Assembly (NCBI GenBank): GCA_028279405.1
Contig: JANQNU010000036.1
Coordinates: 1 to 64,000 of the forward strand
Direction: 5' to 3'
DNA from: Phycisphaerae bacterium
Lineage (GTDB): Bacteria > Planctomycetota > Phycisphaerae > UBA1845 > Fen-1342
Length of the DNA stretch: 64,000 bases
In this document: positions 18,032 through 26,940 of the stretch, piece after piece
Position numbering within the stretch: position 1 is the first letter of the stretch
How the letters are laid out: each line of letters starts with the position of its first letter
Notes under the pieces: model-generated
Told to the model about the DNA's origin: nothing
Databases searched by the model: none
What the model saw: the letters and a program-made list of their open reading frames with translations, nothing else
Made by a program: the position numbers and the translations under genes

Positions 18032-18787
18032 ATGATTCGTAACGCACCAAATCAATGTGTACGTGGACTGGGCGGTCTGGCACTCCTGCTGGCGGTCGTG
18101 AGCGGCTGTGCTCCCGAGCCGATGCGCATTCGGCTGCAGCGTGAGGTGCAGTTCGCGGAGCTGGCCGGCGAGGCCAATCAGCCCAGCCCGAACAGCTACA
18201 AACTGATCACCGACTCCACGAGCGACCTCTTTCCCGGAAAGGTCGCTATCGCACGACTCGCGGTTCCGATGACCGGGGAGGTGCCGTTGGTGGTCGAGGG
18301 AGTAGCGCAGCCGGATCAGGGATACTGGACCGAGACGTTCCGCGGGAACCAAGCGGTACAGGGACTGATCTTCCTGGATCCGGCGATACTCCAGCCGGCG
18401 GAGAGCTGGCGCGCCGAACTCTGTCATGAGGCACGGCGCGAAGGCGCGACATTGCTGATCGCGTACGTTTCCAATCGTTTCGGCGGGAACCAGTCGCGGG
18501 CCATGGCGATCGTTCTCGACGTCCAGAGCTGCATGACGCTTGCCGTCGCATCCGGGCAGCGGATGTTCATCGATGCCGAGGGGCAGCAACTGCCGCCGGA
18601 GCCGATCGAAGGCGATCAGCGCTGGATGGATGCGCGCTATCAGGCCGACCGCGAGGTGCAGCGTCAGCTTCGCGGCTGCATGCTTGAACTGGTGCTGCGC
18701 GACCGCGAGAGCAAGGCCAGTGCCCCGCCGCCCGAGACCCCATTCCCCGAACGCTGGTGGGTGCCGCAGCAGATCCGCGTGCGGTAG
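18032..18787 (+). CDS. Hypothetical lipoprotein
   Basis: I do not recognise the family. The 251-residue product starts with a lipoprotein signal: basic N-terminus, hydrophobic LGGLALLLAVVSG, and lipobox cysteine near residue 26. The mature part is mostly mixed alpha/beta with no catalytic motif I can see; central residues (LLIAYVSNRFGGNQSRAMA) look like a beta-strand-rich core, and the C-terminus is Pro-rich. It ends 3 bases before the convergent nosL stop codon, so it may be co-evolved with neither neighbour. Outer or inner membrane anchoring is inferred from the signal alone. No clear ribosome binding site precedes ATG 18032. Confidence 0.75.
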   Translation: MIRNAPNQCVRGLGGLALLLAVVSGCAPEPMRIRLQREVQFAELAGEANQPSPNSYKLITDSTSDLFPGKVAIARLAVPMTGEVPLVVEGVAQPDQGYWTETFRGNQAVQGLIFLDPAILQPAESWRAELCHEARREGATLLIAYVSNRFGGNQSRAMAIVLDVQSCMTLAVASGQRMFIDAEGQQLPPEPIEGDQRWMDARYQADREVQRQLRGCMLELVLRDRESKASAPPPETPFPERWWVPQQIRVR

Positions 18788-18790
18788 CGC

Positions 18791-19282
18791 CTACGGTTCC
18801 ATCTCTTCCTGCGCGACGCGCTCCCAGAGCGTCTTGAAGTCGAGCACGTCGCCGCCGACCTTCTCGGTCAGCGCGGCGGCGGATTCGCGGGTGGCGAACG
18901 CCGCGATGCCCGATGCCATCGGCGTGTGGAGGTCGTCGGACCGAACGTACCACGCATCCTCAGCGCGAAGCCAGTTCTTGGTGTCATGGTCGTGTACCCA
19001 GCGCGCCCGGATGGTTAGCGCAGGGTGGAATGTCTCGTAGCGGATTTGGTCGCCGATATCGTCGTAAAGAAGCGGCTTGGTACCGCCGCGGTCGTCTTTC
19101 ACCATCGTCGCCGACGCGAAGCGCGCGTCGCTGATGATCATGTCGCAATCTACGCAGACTGACGCGCCGAGCCGAATCGTCGGCGGCAGATTCGGATCGG
19201 GCCGATTGCAGCCCAGCACAAGCCCCATGAGCGCGGCGGGAATTGTCACGACCACCCAGATGTTGTGCACAGTGCGGTTCAT
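18791..19282 (-). CDS. nosL: NosL copper lipoprotein
   Basis: Periplasmic copper chaperone for the CuZ site of nitrous oxide reductase. The 163-residue product carries a lipobox LVLGC (C25). The copper-binding motif CVDCDM lies at residues 43-48, matching the NosL Cys-x2-Cys-x-Met pattern, with a second conserved region HDHDTKNWLRAEDAWYV. ATG 19282 overlaps the nosY stop in an ATGA arrangement. It is the last gene of the nos operon. A longer open frame upstream lies inside nosY and is not used. Confidence 0.92.
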   Translation of the reverse strand: MNRTVHNIWVVVTIPAALMGLVLGCNRPDPNLPPTIRLGASVCVDCDMIISDARFASATMVKDDRGGTKPLLYDDIGDQIRYETFHPALTIRARWVHDHDTKNWLRAEDAWYVRSDDLHTPMASGIAAFATRESAAALTEKVGGDVLDFKTLWERVAQEEMEP

Positions 19283-20175
19283 ACCGTCGATCTCCGCGAA
19301 AAAGCGATCAGGGCCGCGATGAGGTTCAGCGCGCCGAAGCCAACGAGCACCGAGATGAGCAGCCAGGGGAGGGTGTTGCCGAAGGTTTGCGAGGCGTACG
19401 TGCCAGCGGGCCCGAGCACATCGAGCGCAGCGTTCAACTTGACGATGACGGCCATCTTGAAGGCCTGGAGCGGATTGAGAATCGCGAGCGCGAACAACTC
19501 CTCGACCCGCAGCTTGAACAGTATCGTTCCCGCCATCAGACCGAGATCGCTGAGGAACACCAGCGTGAGCCAGACGAACAGGCCGATACCATTCGCGATA
19601 CCCGTCTTGCGCGCGAACACCGAGATCAGCAGGCCGCAAGCGAGCATCGCGACCGCTAGCAGGCAGGTGAATCCCACGAGCATCAGCAGGCTCGCGGCCC
19701 CGACGCTGCCGGCCTTCCAGATCAGCACCAACGCACTGGAGCCGAAGCCCAGACACAACGCCGCACAGAGTGCGAGTGTGAGGCCTACGAACTTGCCGAG
19801 CAACAGCTCGACGCGCGTGACCGGTTGAGCCAGCAGATATAGCAGCGTGCCGCGTTCACGCTCGCTCGCGACCGCGCCGCAGCCGGCGGTGATGGCCATC
19901 AAGGGAACGACGAGCATGACCATGTTGAGCAGACCGGCGGCCGTCCGACCGAAGCCCGCGAAGCCGTTCGATCCGCTGCTCGCAAGCGACATGAACGAGA
20001 CGCTGACCGCGAGCACCGCAAACGCGATGGTGTACAGCACGAACCAGCGGCTCGCGAGCGCATCGCGCAGTTCACGGTGGGCGAAGGCCCACATGCTTGC
20101 GAGTGTCGTCGCACGGCCTGGCTCGGTGCGCGCCTGTGGATTCGCTTCCGTAGCGGTGGGTGCCATGGCGCTCAT
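19279..20175 (-). CDS. nosY: ABC transporter permease NosY
   Basis: Membrane subunit of the NosFY transporter that works with NosD to mature the CuZ centre. It has about 298 residues and six hydrophobic segments. The SERERGTLLYLLAQPVTRVEL segment near residue 105 is the coupling region typical of ABC-2-type NosY permeases. AAGGAG lies 8 bases before ATG 20175, and that ATG overlaps the nosF stop (ATGA). A GTG 9 bases upstream is less favoured. Confidence 0.93.
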   Translation of the reverse strand: MSAMAPTATEANPQARTEPGRATTLASMWAFAHRELRDALASRWFVLYTIAFAVLAVSVSFMSLASSGSNGFAGFGRTAAGLLNMVMLVVPLMAITAGCGAVASERERGTLLYLLAQPVTRVELLLGKFVGLTLALCAALCLGFGSSALVLIWKAGSVGAASLLMLVGFTCLLAVAMLACGLLISVFARKTGIANGIGLFVWLTLVFLSDLGLMAGTILFKLRVEELFALAILNPLQAFKMAVIVKLNAALDVLGPAGTYASQTFGNTLPWLLISVLVGFGALNLIAALIAFSRRSTV

Positions 20176-21080
20176 CGATCGCACTCCTTGCCTGTTGCAG
20201 AATTCGGCTTTGGCCGATCGGCGGGGTCGTCAAGCACTTCGAAGTCGCGGACGTCCACGTTGGCGCATGCCAGGATGCGGATCGGGCCCGCCTTCCGGTC
20301 GCGCGGGACTGCGACGCAGAGTCCGTTGCCATTGAGATTGACGACATGGCCGGCGTCACGCAGTATCGCGGCAGCTCCGTTCTCGGCGCCGTCGGCGACA
20401 TGGAGGCGGACCGTTTGCACGCCGGCATCGGCTGGCCAGAGACCGTCGGGACTGGTATCACGAATCAAGCGCCCTTGTTCCATGACGAGCACACGGTCGG
20501 CGAGTGTCGTCACCTCGTCGGCGCGGTGGGACGCGAGTACGATCGTCTTTTGTTCGTGTTTGAGACTCTTCAACGTATCGACCACTTCCGCTCGTCCGGT
20601 CGCGTCCAGGTTGGAGGTCGGTTCGTCCAGGACGATGATCGGCGGATCGGAAAGGAGCGCGATGGCCAGCGCGAGGCGCTGCTTCATGCCACCGGAGAGA
20701 TCGCGAAGGCGTTTGCGCTCCTGGTGACTGAGGCCCACGCGGTCGAGCAGCTCCCACGCCCGGTTGCGCGGGACGGCGCGTAGTCGCGCGAAGAAGCTCA
20801 TCGCCGCGCCAAGCCGCATATCATCGTGAAATGCGAGTTCCTGAGGCACGTACCCGATTACGGCACGGACCTGCTTGCCCTGTCGGCGGGCATCGTGACC
20901 GTTGACTGTAATCGCGCCACCGAAACGCACGATGCCGAGCAGGCAGCGGATGAGCGTCGTCTTGCCGGCGCCGTTGCTGCCCCAGAGCGCCACGGCCTGG
21001 CCATGTTCGATTCGCAGGTGAACGTGATCGACCGCAGTAACGTGGCCGAAGCGTTTGGTGACGGCGTCTGCGACGATCAC
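20172..21080 (-). CDS. nosF: ABC transporter ATPase NosF
   Basis: ATP-binding partner of NosY and NosD. The 302-residue product has Walker A GSNGAGKTT, Q-loop VPQEL, signature LSGGM and Walker B IIVLDEPTSNLD, followed by the switch histidine in VLASHRADEV and a C-terminal regulatory extension. Start GTG 21080 is preceded by GGAGA at a spacing of 7 and overlaps the nosD stop as GTGA. The open frame continues upstream inside nosD without family similarity. Confidence 0.94.
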   Translation of the reverse strand: MIVADAVTKRFGHVTAVDHVHLRIEHGQAVALWGSNGAGKTTLIRCLLGIVRFGGAITVNGHDARRQGKQVRAVIGYVPQELAFHDDMRLGAAMSFFARLRAVPRNRAWELLDRVGLSHQERKRLRDLSGGMKQRLALAIALLSDPPIIVLDEPTSNLDATGRAEVVDTLKSLKHEQKTIVLASHRADEVTTLADRVLVMEQGRLIRDTSPDGLWPADAGVQTVRLHVADGAENGAAAILRDAGHVVNLNGNGLCVAVPRDRKAGPIRILACANVDVRDFEVLDDPADRPKPNSATGKECDR

Positions 21081-22513
21081 GACGAGGTCTCCTTCCAGCG
21101 TGGGGTCGCGGGATACAATGCGCCGATGACGGTTCCGCCGCCGAGGCCGAGCAGGAGGACACACGTCGCGACCATTGCGGGTGCGGCTTGCGGAGCACGC
21201 TCACCCGCGTCGAGTCGGACAGCTGACATCAGGGGCGCCGGGTCGACGAACTTGGGCGCCGGACGCATCTCCGGCAGCGCGCGCGCCGTAAACTCGATGG
21301 CCTGTTGCGCCGGGCTGTGCAGGAACAGTCGCAAGTTGGGTTCCCGTGCAAGCAGATTCTCGAAGAGGCTGCGGGACTCGTACGGCAGATCGCCGACACC
21401 GTCGTCGTTCCGGTCGAAGCCGGCATAGTCGGACCAGAAGTTACCGCGACCATCGCGGGCGAACGTGTTGCCGACAAGATCGCCGCGGCCGTGTACGGCA
21501 ACCTGTTCCTCATTTTCGACGAAGCCGTTGCCGGCCATGACGTTGCGCCGCGTGTTGGGCGTGATCAGCATGCCCATCTCGTTGAATGCGATCAGGTTGT
21601 CGGTGACCCGGCCGTCGGCGTCGACGGAAGATGGCGTGTTGTCGATATAGGCGCCGACACGATTGGCGAGCAGGCGGTTCCGGTGCGCCACGATGTCGTC
21701 GCAATCCTTGAGTCCTAGTCCGTAGCCGCTCGGTCCACGGTTGCCCGTAAGCAGGTTCTCTTCGAGCGTGATTCCGTTGCTGTACATCAGATAGACGCCG
21801 ACGGAGTTGCGCTCGAGCGTGTTGCGGTGAAGGCGCGTCTGGTGGCTGTACATGAAATGCAAGCCGTAGCGCGAGTCGCGAACCTGGTTGTCGCGCACGA
21901 CGAGATTTTCGGAGTACCAGAAGACCATGTCGCGCGACTGGCGTACGGTATTGCCCTCGATCGTACAGCCGTGGCTCCACCAGAGCCGAATGCCATCGCC
22001 GCGCCGACCGACGTCGAGGTCTTTGCCCACAATCCCGTTGCCACGGACAATCGAGTCGGGGGCGGTGCGCAGGTCGATCCCGAACAGCACGTCCTCCAGT
22101 TGGTTGTTTTCGATGACAACCGGACCGGCTTCGGCGCGGATGCCGGCGGGCTCGCGATCGACACCCATGCCGCTGCCGACGATTCGGAAGCGCCTGAAGG
22201 TGATGTTCGCGGCCCGCAGTTCCACGACCGTACCTTCTCCGCGACCGTCGATTGTGACGCGGTCGGCGCCGTCGAGCGTGATCGGCTTATTGACACGCAG
22301 CGGACCTACGTACAGGCCGGGTGGGACGAGGACGGTGGTCCCGGGGGCGGCGCGCTCGACGAGCCTTGCAATCTCGTCGGTCGAGCGCGCCGCATCGGCG
22401 GCCGCTCCCGTCAGGCAGGTCAGGCTGACGAACAGCGGCCCGGCCGTGCCAAGCAGCACGGACCAGTTGGTTTCCGTGCGTCGCGATGCTGATTTGCGGG
22501 CGCTGATGTGCAC
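21077..22513 (-). CDS. nosD: NosD periplasmic beta-helix maturation protein
   Basis: Right-handed parallel beta-helix protein that delivers sulfur or assembles the CuZ centre together with NosFY. The 478-residue product has an N-terminal signal region, the LVPPGLYVGPLRVNKPITL opening rung, NosD/CASH repeats from about 80 to 340 (including WWSHGCTIEGNTV and VFWYSENLVVRDN), and the NYWSDY-like GNFWSDYAGFDRNDDGVGD block. A C-terminal helix near 445-465 should anchor it in the membrane. Start codon is GTG, directly after the stop of the preceding membrane gene. Confidence 0.94.
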   Translation of the reverse strand: MHISARKSASRRTETNWSVLLGTAGPLFVSLTCLTGAAADAARSTDEIARLVERAAPGTTVLVPPGLYVGPLRVNKPITLDGADRVTIDGRGEGTVVELRAANITFRRFRIVGSGMGVDREPAGIRAEAGPVVIENNQLEDVLFGIDLRTAPDSIVRGNGIVGKDLDVGRRGDGIRLWWSHGCTIEGNTVRQSRDMVFWYSENLVVRDNQVRDSRYGLHFMYSHQTRLHRNTLERNSVGVYLMYSNGITLEENLLTGNRGPSGYGLGLKDCDDIVAHRNRLLANRVGAYIDNTPSSVDADGRVTDNLIAFNEMGMLITPNTRRNVMAGNGFVENEEQVAVHGRGDLVGNTFARDGRGNFWSDYAGFDRNDDGVGDLPYESRSLFENLLAREPNLRLFLHSPAQQAIEFTARALPEMRPAPKFVDPAPLMSAVRLDAGERAPQAAPAMVATCVLLLGLGGGTVIGALYPATPRWKETSS

Positions 22514-23200
22514 CTACGCGCCTCCGGTCTTCATGGCGTCGATGAGCGGCTTGTACGCCCGACGATGGAAGAAGAGCGCGATGATCATCACGACCGATGC
22601 GATCGAGCAGAGGACGAGGCCGACGCCGACGGAGGCGACGGTCTTGAATTGTCCGACCGTGCCGGTTCCAAGGATTGGCGGAACGAACGGGTCAATCGAC
22701 GACGACAGTGGGGCGTCGGGGTCGAGGTTCTGGCCGAAGTTGCTCATCCAGTAATGGAGGTCGAAAAGGAAGACAGCCGGGAAAAGGATCGCCGGCAGCA
22801 CGAGTAGCGCGGCCCAGCGATTGTGAATCCAACCGGCAAACTCCAGCAGCACGACGAAGCCGATCAGGACGTAGACGCCGACACTGCGCTCGAATTGGGC
22901 GGCTTCCTCGAGTGGGCGCATTCCGATGTAATGGTTCAGACCGTCGATCTCGGCCACGTCGCCGCTGAGATGATTGATAAACGCGGTCAGGTGCAGGTTG
23001 TCGGGATACTGCGGCGCGATCAGTTCCATGTGCCAATAGGGCAGGAACAGGGACACCACGATCAGCACGCGCGCTACCAGCAGCAGGAATGTCGGGATCG
23101 CGTAGCGGCCGCCACGTCGGGTCAGTTCGTCCTGCGAAACGCGGGGCCCGAACATCCGCTCGACGACCGGAGGCGTCGACGGGTTCACGGAGGCGGACAT
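22514..23200 (-). CDS. nos-operon polytopic membrane protein (unnamed family)
   Basis: A 228-residue protein with about four membrane helices (about 36-55, 108-125, 133-150, 190-212). The first extracytoplasmic loop contains LPYWHMELIAPQYP and EIDGLNHYIGM, rich in His and Met. I recall related proteins from clade II nos clusters, where it sits between nosZ and nosD, but I cannot attach a tested function. Copper or electron handling for NosZ is inferred from context and from the His/Met loop. AAAGG precedes ATG 23200, and its TAG abuts the nosD GTG. Confidence 0.8.
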   Translation of the reverse strand: MSASVNPSTPPVVERMFGPRVSQDELTRRGGRYAIPTFLLLVARVLIVVSLFLPYWHMELIAPQYPDNLHLTAFINHLSGDVAEIDGLNHYIGMRPLEEAAQFERSVGVYVLIGFVVLLEFAGWIHNRWAALLVLPAILFPAVFLFDLHYWMSNFGQNLDPDAPLSSSIDPFVPPILGTGTVGQFKTVASVGVGLVLCSIASVVMIIALFFHRRAYKPLIDAMKTGGA

Positions 23201-23314
23201 GAAATCGCTGCCTTTCTACTTCGTAGCCGGCCGCCCCCCCCGTTGGGCGTCAGACGAGCGGCACGGCTGGTTGGCTCAGGATTCGGTCAGAGAATCCGCA
23301 CATCCTGTTCTGTC

Positions 23315-25297
23315 CTAGCGTGGTTCGACCATCAGGTAACCCATCATCTCCAGGTGCAGCGCGGAGCAGAACTCCGAGCAGTAGAACGGGAAGGTTCCGG
23401 GCCGGTCGGCGACGAACTCGATCTTGGCGGTCTCGCCGGGTTCGAGGCTGAGGTTGATGTTGTATTGCGGAACGGCAAAGCCGTGGACAGCGTCGATCGC
23501 ACGCTCGATGTTGGTGATCCGCCAGACGATCTTGTCACCTTCCTTGACCGTGATGTGCTCGGGATTGAAGTGACTGCGGATCGCGGTCATGTAAACCTCG
23601 ACCGTATCACCCTTGCGCTCGATGCGTTCCATTTTGGCCTTTGGTGCCCAGGGGTCGAGGGATTGCGTATGTGGGTCCCAGCCGATTCCTGGATAGACCG
23701 TCCACGGGTTGAGCTTGTCGGCTTTGATGATCTGGGCGTAATGCGGCTCGCCGACACCAATCGGCATGTCGTAGATCACCGGCATCGTCGCTCCCGAAGC
23801 CGTGATGTCGATCAGCTGGAAGTTCTGCGGCAGCAGCGGTCCCGGCGGGAAGAAGCGGTCGACCGACCATTTGTTGAACGCGACGAGGTATTTGCCGTCC
23901 GGGCTGACAGTGTCGCCTTCGGCGCAACCGATGTGACCGACGTTGTAGTGAACCGGTGTCTTGGTGACCAGGGTCCAATCGGGCTCGGGTGTGCCGCTCC
24001 CGTAGGTGCCGCCAAGTGTCCAGCGCGCGACTGCCGAGTCAAGGAACAACGATGTGTATGCATAACCGTCCGGGCCGAACTGCGTGTGTAATGGTCCCAG
24101 GCCGAGTTCGACTTGCGCTTCGAGGACGGCATCGAAGTCGAGGATCGGTACGCCGAAGTCATCTTTGCCGGAGAACTTCTTGCTCGCGATTGCGCTCTTG
24201 ATCTTCTGCATCGAGTAGATCGTGACGTGCGGGTCGAGCTTCCCGGAGACGACGATGAAGTCGCCTCGCGGTGCGACGTCGACGCCGTGCGGGCTGCGCG
24301 GCTCGGGAGTCAGATAGAGCAGTCCCTCGGCGATCGAGGTGTCGAGCGTAATGACCGGAAAGCCCTTGATCTTCTCGACCTTGCCAGCCTTGAAGACCTT
24401 CTCGGCCTTCTTCCAGTCGATGATGTGCAGGTAGTCGGTGGCGTTTCGGCTGACGCCGGCTTCGAACGGCGGCTTCTTGTCCTGAATGCCGCCCGTCGCC
24501 ATTTCGCTGTTGAGCGAGTTCAGGAAGATGTAGCCATCGCTGGCGAGTTTGCCGGCATCGGAAAGGTCCTGCCAGTAGGGGGGGAGCTGCAAAGCGAACG
24601 AGTTCTCGATGTCAATGCGGCCCTTCTTGCGGTTGAACTTCCACATCGTGACCGAACCGCGGTACTTCTCCTTGTACTCACTGATCGGTGCATAGTCGGC
24701 GCCCCACGGCGTCGCATATTGGCCACCCTCGATTACGTACTCGGTGTCGGGCGTGACGAACGTTCCGCCGTGGTCGCTAATGGTGAGCGGGTTCTTGACG
24801 ATCTGTTTGGTCTCGAAGTCGCGGAGGTCGATGACGGCGACGCGAGCGTTGATCTTGTCGTTGATGAAGAGCCATTGGCCGTCGTAGTCGCCTTTGGTTT
24901 CGGAGAGCGCGGGGTGGTGCGTGTCCCCCCAGCGGTTGGGCTTGCCGGCGACGTCGCCCGCTGCCAGCACTTCCTCGCCAACGCCATAGCCCCAGCCCTG
25001 CCAGGGTTCCGGGGTGAAGACGGCAATGCTGCGGAGCAGTCGCATGGAGGGCATGCCGATGACGAACACCTGGCCGCTGTGGCCGCCGGAGGAGAACATG
25101 ATGTACTCGTCCTTCTGTCCGCTGGGCATAAAGGTCTTGGCGGCGGCAAGCAGATCGGCGTTGGTCAGGCCGCGCGCCTTGGCGACGTTCTGGACATCGG
25201 TGATCGACTGGGCATGCGTGCCGTGTGTTGCGGCGCCGATTGCGATCGCCAGCAGCAGTGCCCACGTGCATCTGCCAATCGTTGCGGGTCCACTCAT
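23315..25297 (-). CDS. nosZ: Nitrous oxide reductase, Sec-dependent clade II NosZ
   Basis: Reduces N2O to N2 in the periplasm. The 660-residue precursor has a plain hydrophobic Sec signal (cleavage near HAQ, residue 30) without the twin-arginine motif of clade I. CuZ histidines are visible at GGHSG (H73), DTHH (127-128) and further along the seven-bladed propeller. The C-terminal cupredoxin domain carries the CuA site CSEFCSALHLEM (C640, C644, H648, M651). It follows the cytochrome c gene by 37 bases, with AAAGGA before ATG 25297. All residues expected for both copper centres that I could check are present. Confidence 0.97.
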   Translation of the reverse strand: MSGPATIGRCTWALLLAIAIGAATHGTHAQSITDVQNVAKARGLTNADLLAAAKTFMPSGQKDEYIMFSSGGHSGQVFVIGMPSMRLLRSIAVFTPEPWQGWGYGVGEEVLAAGDVAGKPNRWGDTHHPALSETKGDYDGQWLFINDKINARVAVIDLRDFETKQIVKNPLTISDHGGTFVTPDTEYVIEGGQYATPWGADYAPISEYKEKYRGSVTMWKFNRKKGRIDIENSFALQLPPYWQDLSDAGKLASDGYIFLNSLNSEMATGGIQDKKPPFEAGVSRNATDYLHIIDWKKAEKVFKAGKVEKIKGFPVITLDTSIAEGLLYLTPEPRSPHGVDVAPRGDFIVVSGKLDPHVTIYSMQKIKSAIASKKFSGKDDFGVPILDFDAVLEAQVELGLGPLHTQFGPDGYAYTSLFLDSAVARWTLGGTYGSGTPEPDWTLVTKTPVHYNVGHIGCAEGDTVSPDGKYLVAFNKWSVDRFFPPGPLLPQNFQLIDITASGATMPVIYDMPIGVGEPHYAQIIKADKLNPWTVYPGIGWDPHTQSLDPWAPKAKMERIERKGDTVEVYMTAIRSHFNPEHITVKEGDKIVWRITNIERAIDAVHGFAVPQYNINLSLEPGETAKIEFVADRPGTFPFYCSEFCSALHLEMMGYLMVEPR

Positions 25298-25334
25298 GGT
25301 CTTGGTCCTTTCGTCGTGCTGGTTTCCGAGAGGT

Positions 25335-26192
25335 CTACTCCGTCCCGCTTGCCTGCTGCGCGTGCAGCGTGCGGATGTACTCGACTATCTGTTTCAGTTG
25401 TTCGTCGCCGAGGGCGGGGTTTCCGCCCTTGGGTGGCATGTCGAGGCCGGTCGTGTTGGCAGGATCCCAGATCGGTCGGCCTTGTTTGACGAACGTCATT
25501 AGCTCTGCATCGGTCTTGGCGCTGACGAACGGGCTGTTCGCGAGAGGTTTGCCGAGTCCGGCCATGCCCTCGCCGCTCGGACCGTGACAGGCCGAGCAGG
25601 AGGCGATGAAGGCGTCGTGTCCGGGACCGCCGAGGGCGGTTGCCCCCGCGGTCGCGTTGGCACCTGTCCAGGCATCCATGTTGGTCGGCGGGGCATCGGG
25701 ATCCTGGAGGACGCGGAGATACGCAACCACGCCGCGGAGGTTGCGATCGGTGATCTTCGGATTTCCACCGCGGGCGGGCATCGGCACGCCAGTCGTGTTC
25801 GCAGGGTCCGTGGGCAGGCGTCCCTCCGTGACGAATGTCAGCAAGTCTGCGTCCGACAACGATTGGACGAATGGGTTGTTGCGAAGCGGCTTGCCGAGTT
25901 TCGGGATCCCCTCCGCGCTCCGACCATGACAGACAGCACAGGCGGCCGCGAAGACCTGCCGACCGTCGGCGAGCATCGCCGGACTTACGCCATGCTGGGC
26001 CGCGACGCGGTAAATTGGCGGGATCGGGGTCTGCGCTGCGGTCAACGCCAACATCCCGCGCCAGGCCCCCAGCAGTACGATCACGATGACTACCGTGATC
26101 GCGACCGCCAGCCCAACAGCCTTGACCTCGTGATTCGCCGATCGCGACTGGTCGAGCGGGTCGCGCGATTCGACGGGTTTCGCAGATGACAT
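25335..26192 (-). CDS. Membrane-anchored diheme cytochrome c of the nos operon
   Basis: Probable electron donor to NosZ. The 285-residue product has one N-terminal membrane helix (about 26-47) and two tandem cytochrome c domains with heme sites CAVCH (85-89) and CSACH (199-203). Each domain ends with the same MPxxGGNP ligand region followed by LRG or LKQ helices, so the protein arose by internal duplication. AGGAG lies 9 bases before ATG 26192. It is the first structural gene of the operon, followed by nosZ. Electron delivery to NosZ is inferred from position. Confidence 0.92.
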   Translation of the reverse strand: MSSAKPVESRDPLDQSRSANHEVKAVGLAVAITVVIVIVLLGAWRGMLALTAAQTPIPPIYRVAAQHGVSPAMLADGRQVFAAACAVCHGRSAEGIPKLGKPLRNNPFVQSLSDADLLTFVTEGRLPTDPANTTGVPMPARGGNPKITDRNLRGVVAYLRVLQDPDAPPTNMDAWTGANATAGATALGGPGHDAFIASCSACHGPSGEGMAGLGKPLANSPFVSAKTDAELMTFVKQGRPIWDPANTTGLDMPPKGGNPALGDEQLKQIVEYIRTLHAQQASGTE

Positions 26193-26242
26193 CAACGATC
26201 GCTCCTATTCCGTCCGCCACGATTCGGCATTTGTGGATACAC

Positions 26243-26251
26243 ATATACACT
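26243..26251. promoter_or_regulatory. ATATACACT motif in the nos promoter region
   Basis: The nine-base motif lies about 50 bases before the cytochrome c start and is repeated exactly at 26818-26826, upstream of the Rrf2 gene. Extended alignment over 16 bases keeps 12 identical. It is a candidate half-site or core for the neighbouring Rrf2 regulator. The surrounding AT-rich stretch 26228-26310 should hold the nos promoter. Confidence 0.4.
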
Positions 26252-26300
26252 TCTCATCAGAACATACCGCCGGTGCTCAAATGCGACAAGTCGATCTACT

Positions 26301-26786
26301 TTACATTTTTGGATTTTTCGGGTGAGTCGTGGGCCGGAGCGGGACGGGAATCGATACGTTGCGAGGGTTGTCGCACAGTGGTCGTCCGTCCGGGGACGTG
26401 ATTAGCTGCGCGATGGACGTTGCGGAGAAGGTTTGTTCGATCCTCGCGAGCTGTTCGTCAAGCAAACGGTGCAGAGCGCAGAGCTGGGTATGCCCTTGGA
26501 TGCCCAGGGGGCAGCGCTCGATTCTCGATAGGCCGTCGTCTTCTACGGCCCTGAGCACGCTGAGGACGCTGATTGCTGATGGGACTTTCGCGAGTGTGAA
26601 GCCGCCACCGATGCCACGTTGGCTATCGACGATTCCGGCGCGCGCCAGCATCCGCAGGATCTTCTGCAGGTAGCGCGTCGGGACCTGCGTGGCTTCGGCA
26701 ATTTCCTGCGCGACGGCGGGGCCACCACCGACCCGCGCCAGGTGCACGACGGCGCGTAAGGCGTACTCTGTTGTCTGCGAGATCAC
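26301..26786 (-). CDS. Rrf2-family regulator (NsrR/IscR-like) of the nos operon
   Basis: A 161-residue winged-helix regulator starting TTEYALRAVVHLARV, with recognition helix VPTRYLQKILRMLARAGIV and the signature QRGIGGGFTLAK. Cysteines in RCPLGIQGHTQLCALH lie at Fe-S ligand positions, although only two are in the usual cluster, with a third further on (PLCDNP). NO sensing would suit a nos operon, but is inference. Start GTG 26786 is preceded by GAGGAG at a spacing of 7. It is on the same strand as the nos genes, 108 bases upstream of the cytochrome c gene. Confidence 0.9.
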   Translation of the reverse strand: MISQTTEYALRAVVHLARVGGGPAVAQEIAEATQVPTRYLQKILRMLARAGIVDSQRGIGGGFTLAKVPSAISVLSVLRAVEDDGLSRIERCPLGIQGHTQLCALHRLLDEQLARIEQTFSATSIAQLITSPDGRPLCDNPRNVSIPVPLRPTTHPKNPKM

Positions 26787-26806
26787 CGGTCAGCTCCTCG
26801 GCTAAT

Positions 26807-26836
26807 AATAGACATCTATATACACTATCGTCTATT
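26807..26836. promoter_or_regulatory. Dyad AATAGAC-16-GTCTATT upstream of the nos Rrf2 gene
   Basis: A perfect inverted repeat with 7-base arms separated by 16 bases that contain ATATACACT (26818-26826). It is centred about 35 bases before the GTG of the Rrf2 gene, where autoregulation would act. Dyads of about 30 bases suit the dimeric Rrf2 family. Confidence 0.5.
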
Positions 26837-26940
26837 TTGGTGCCGTCAATGCGGGGGCCTCACTTGAACCCCTCGCCGGCATCGTCGGGGCTCGTTGTGT
26901 TTGGTGGTCTGGTTCGCGTCGGGGCCTGTGGCGTCAATGC

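Noticed and set aside
22823-25489. Two long plus-strand frames antisense to nosZ and its neighbours
   Set aside because: Antisense shadows; codon third positions and motifs support only the minus-strand genes.
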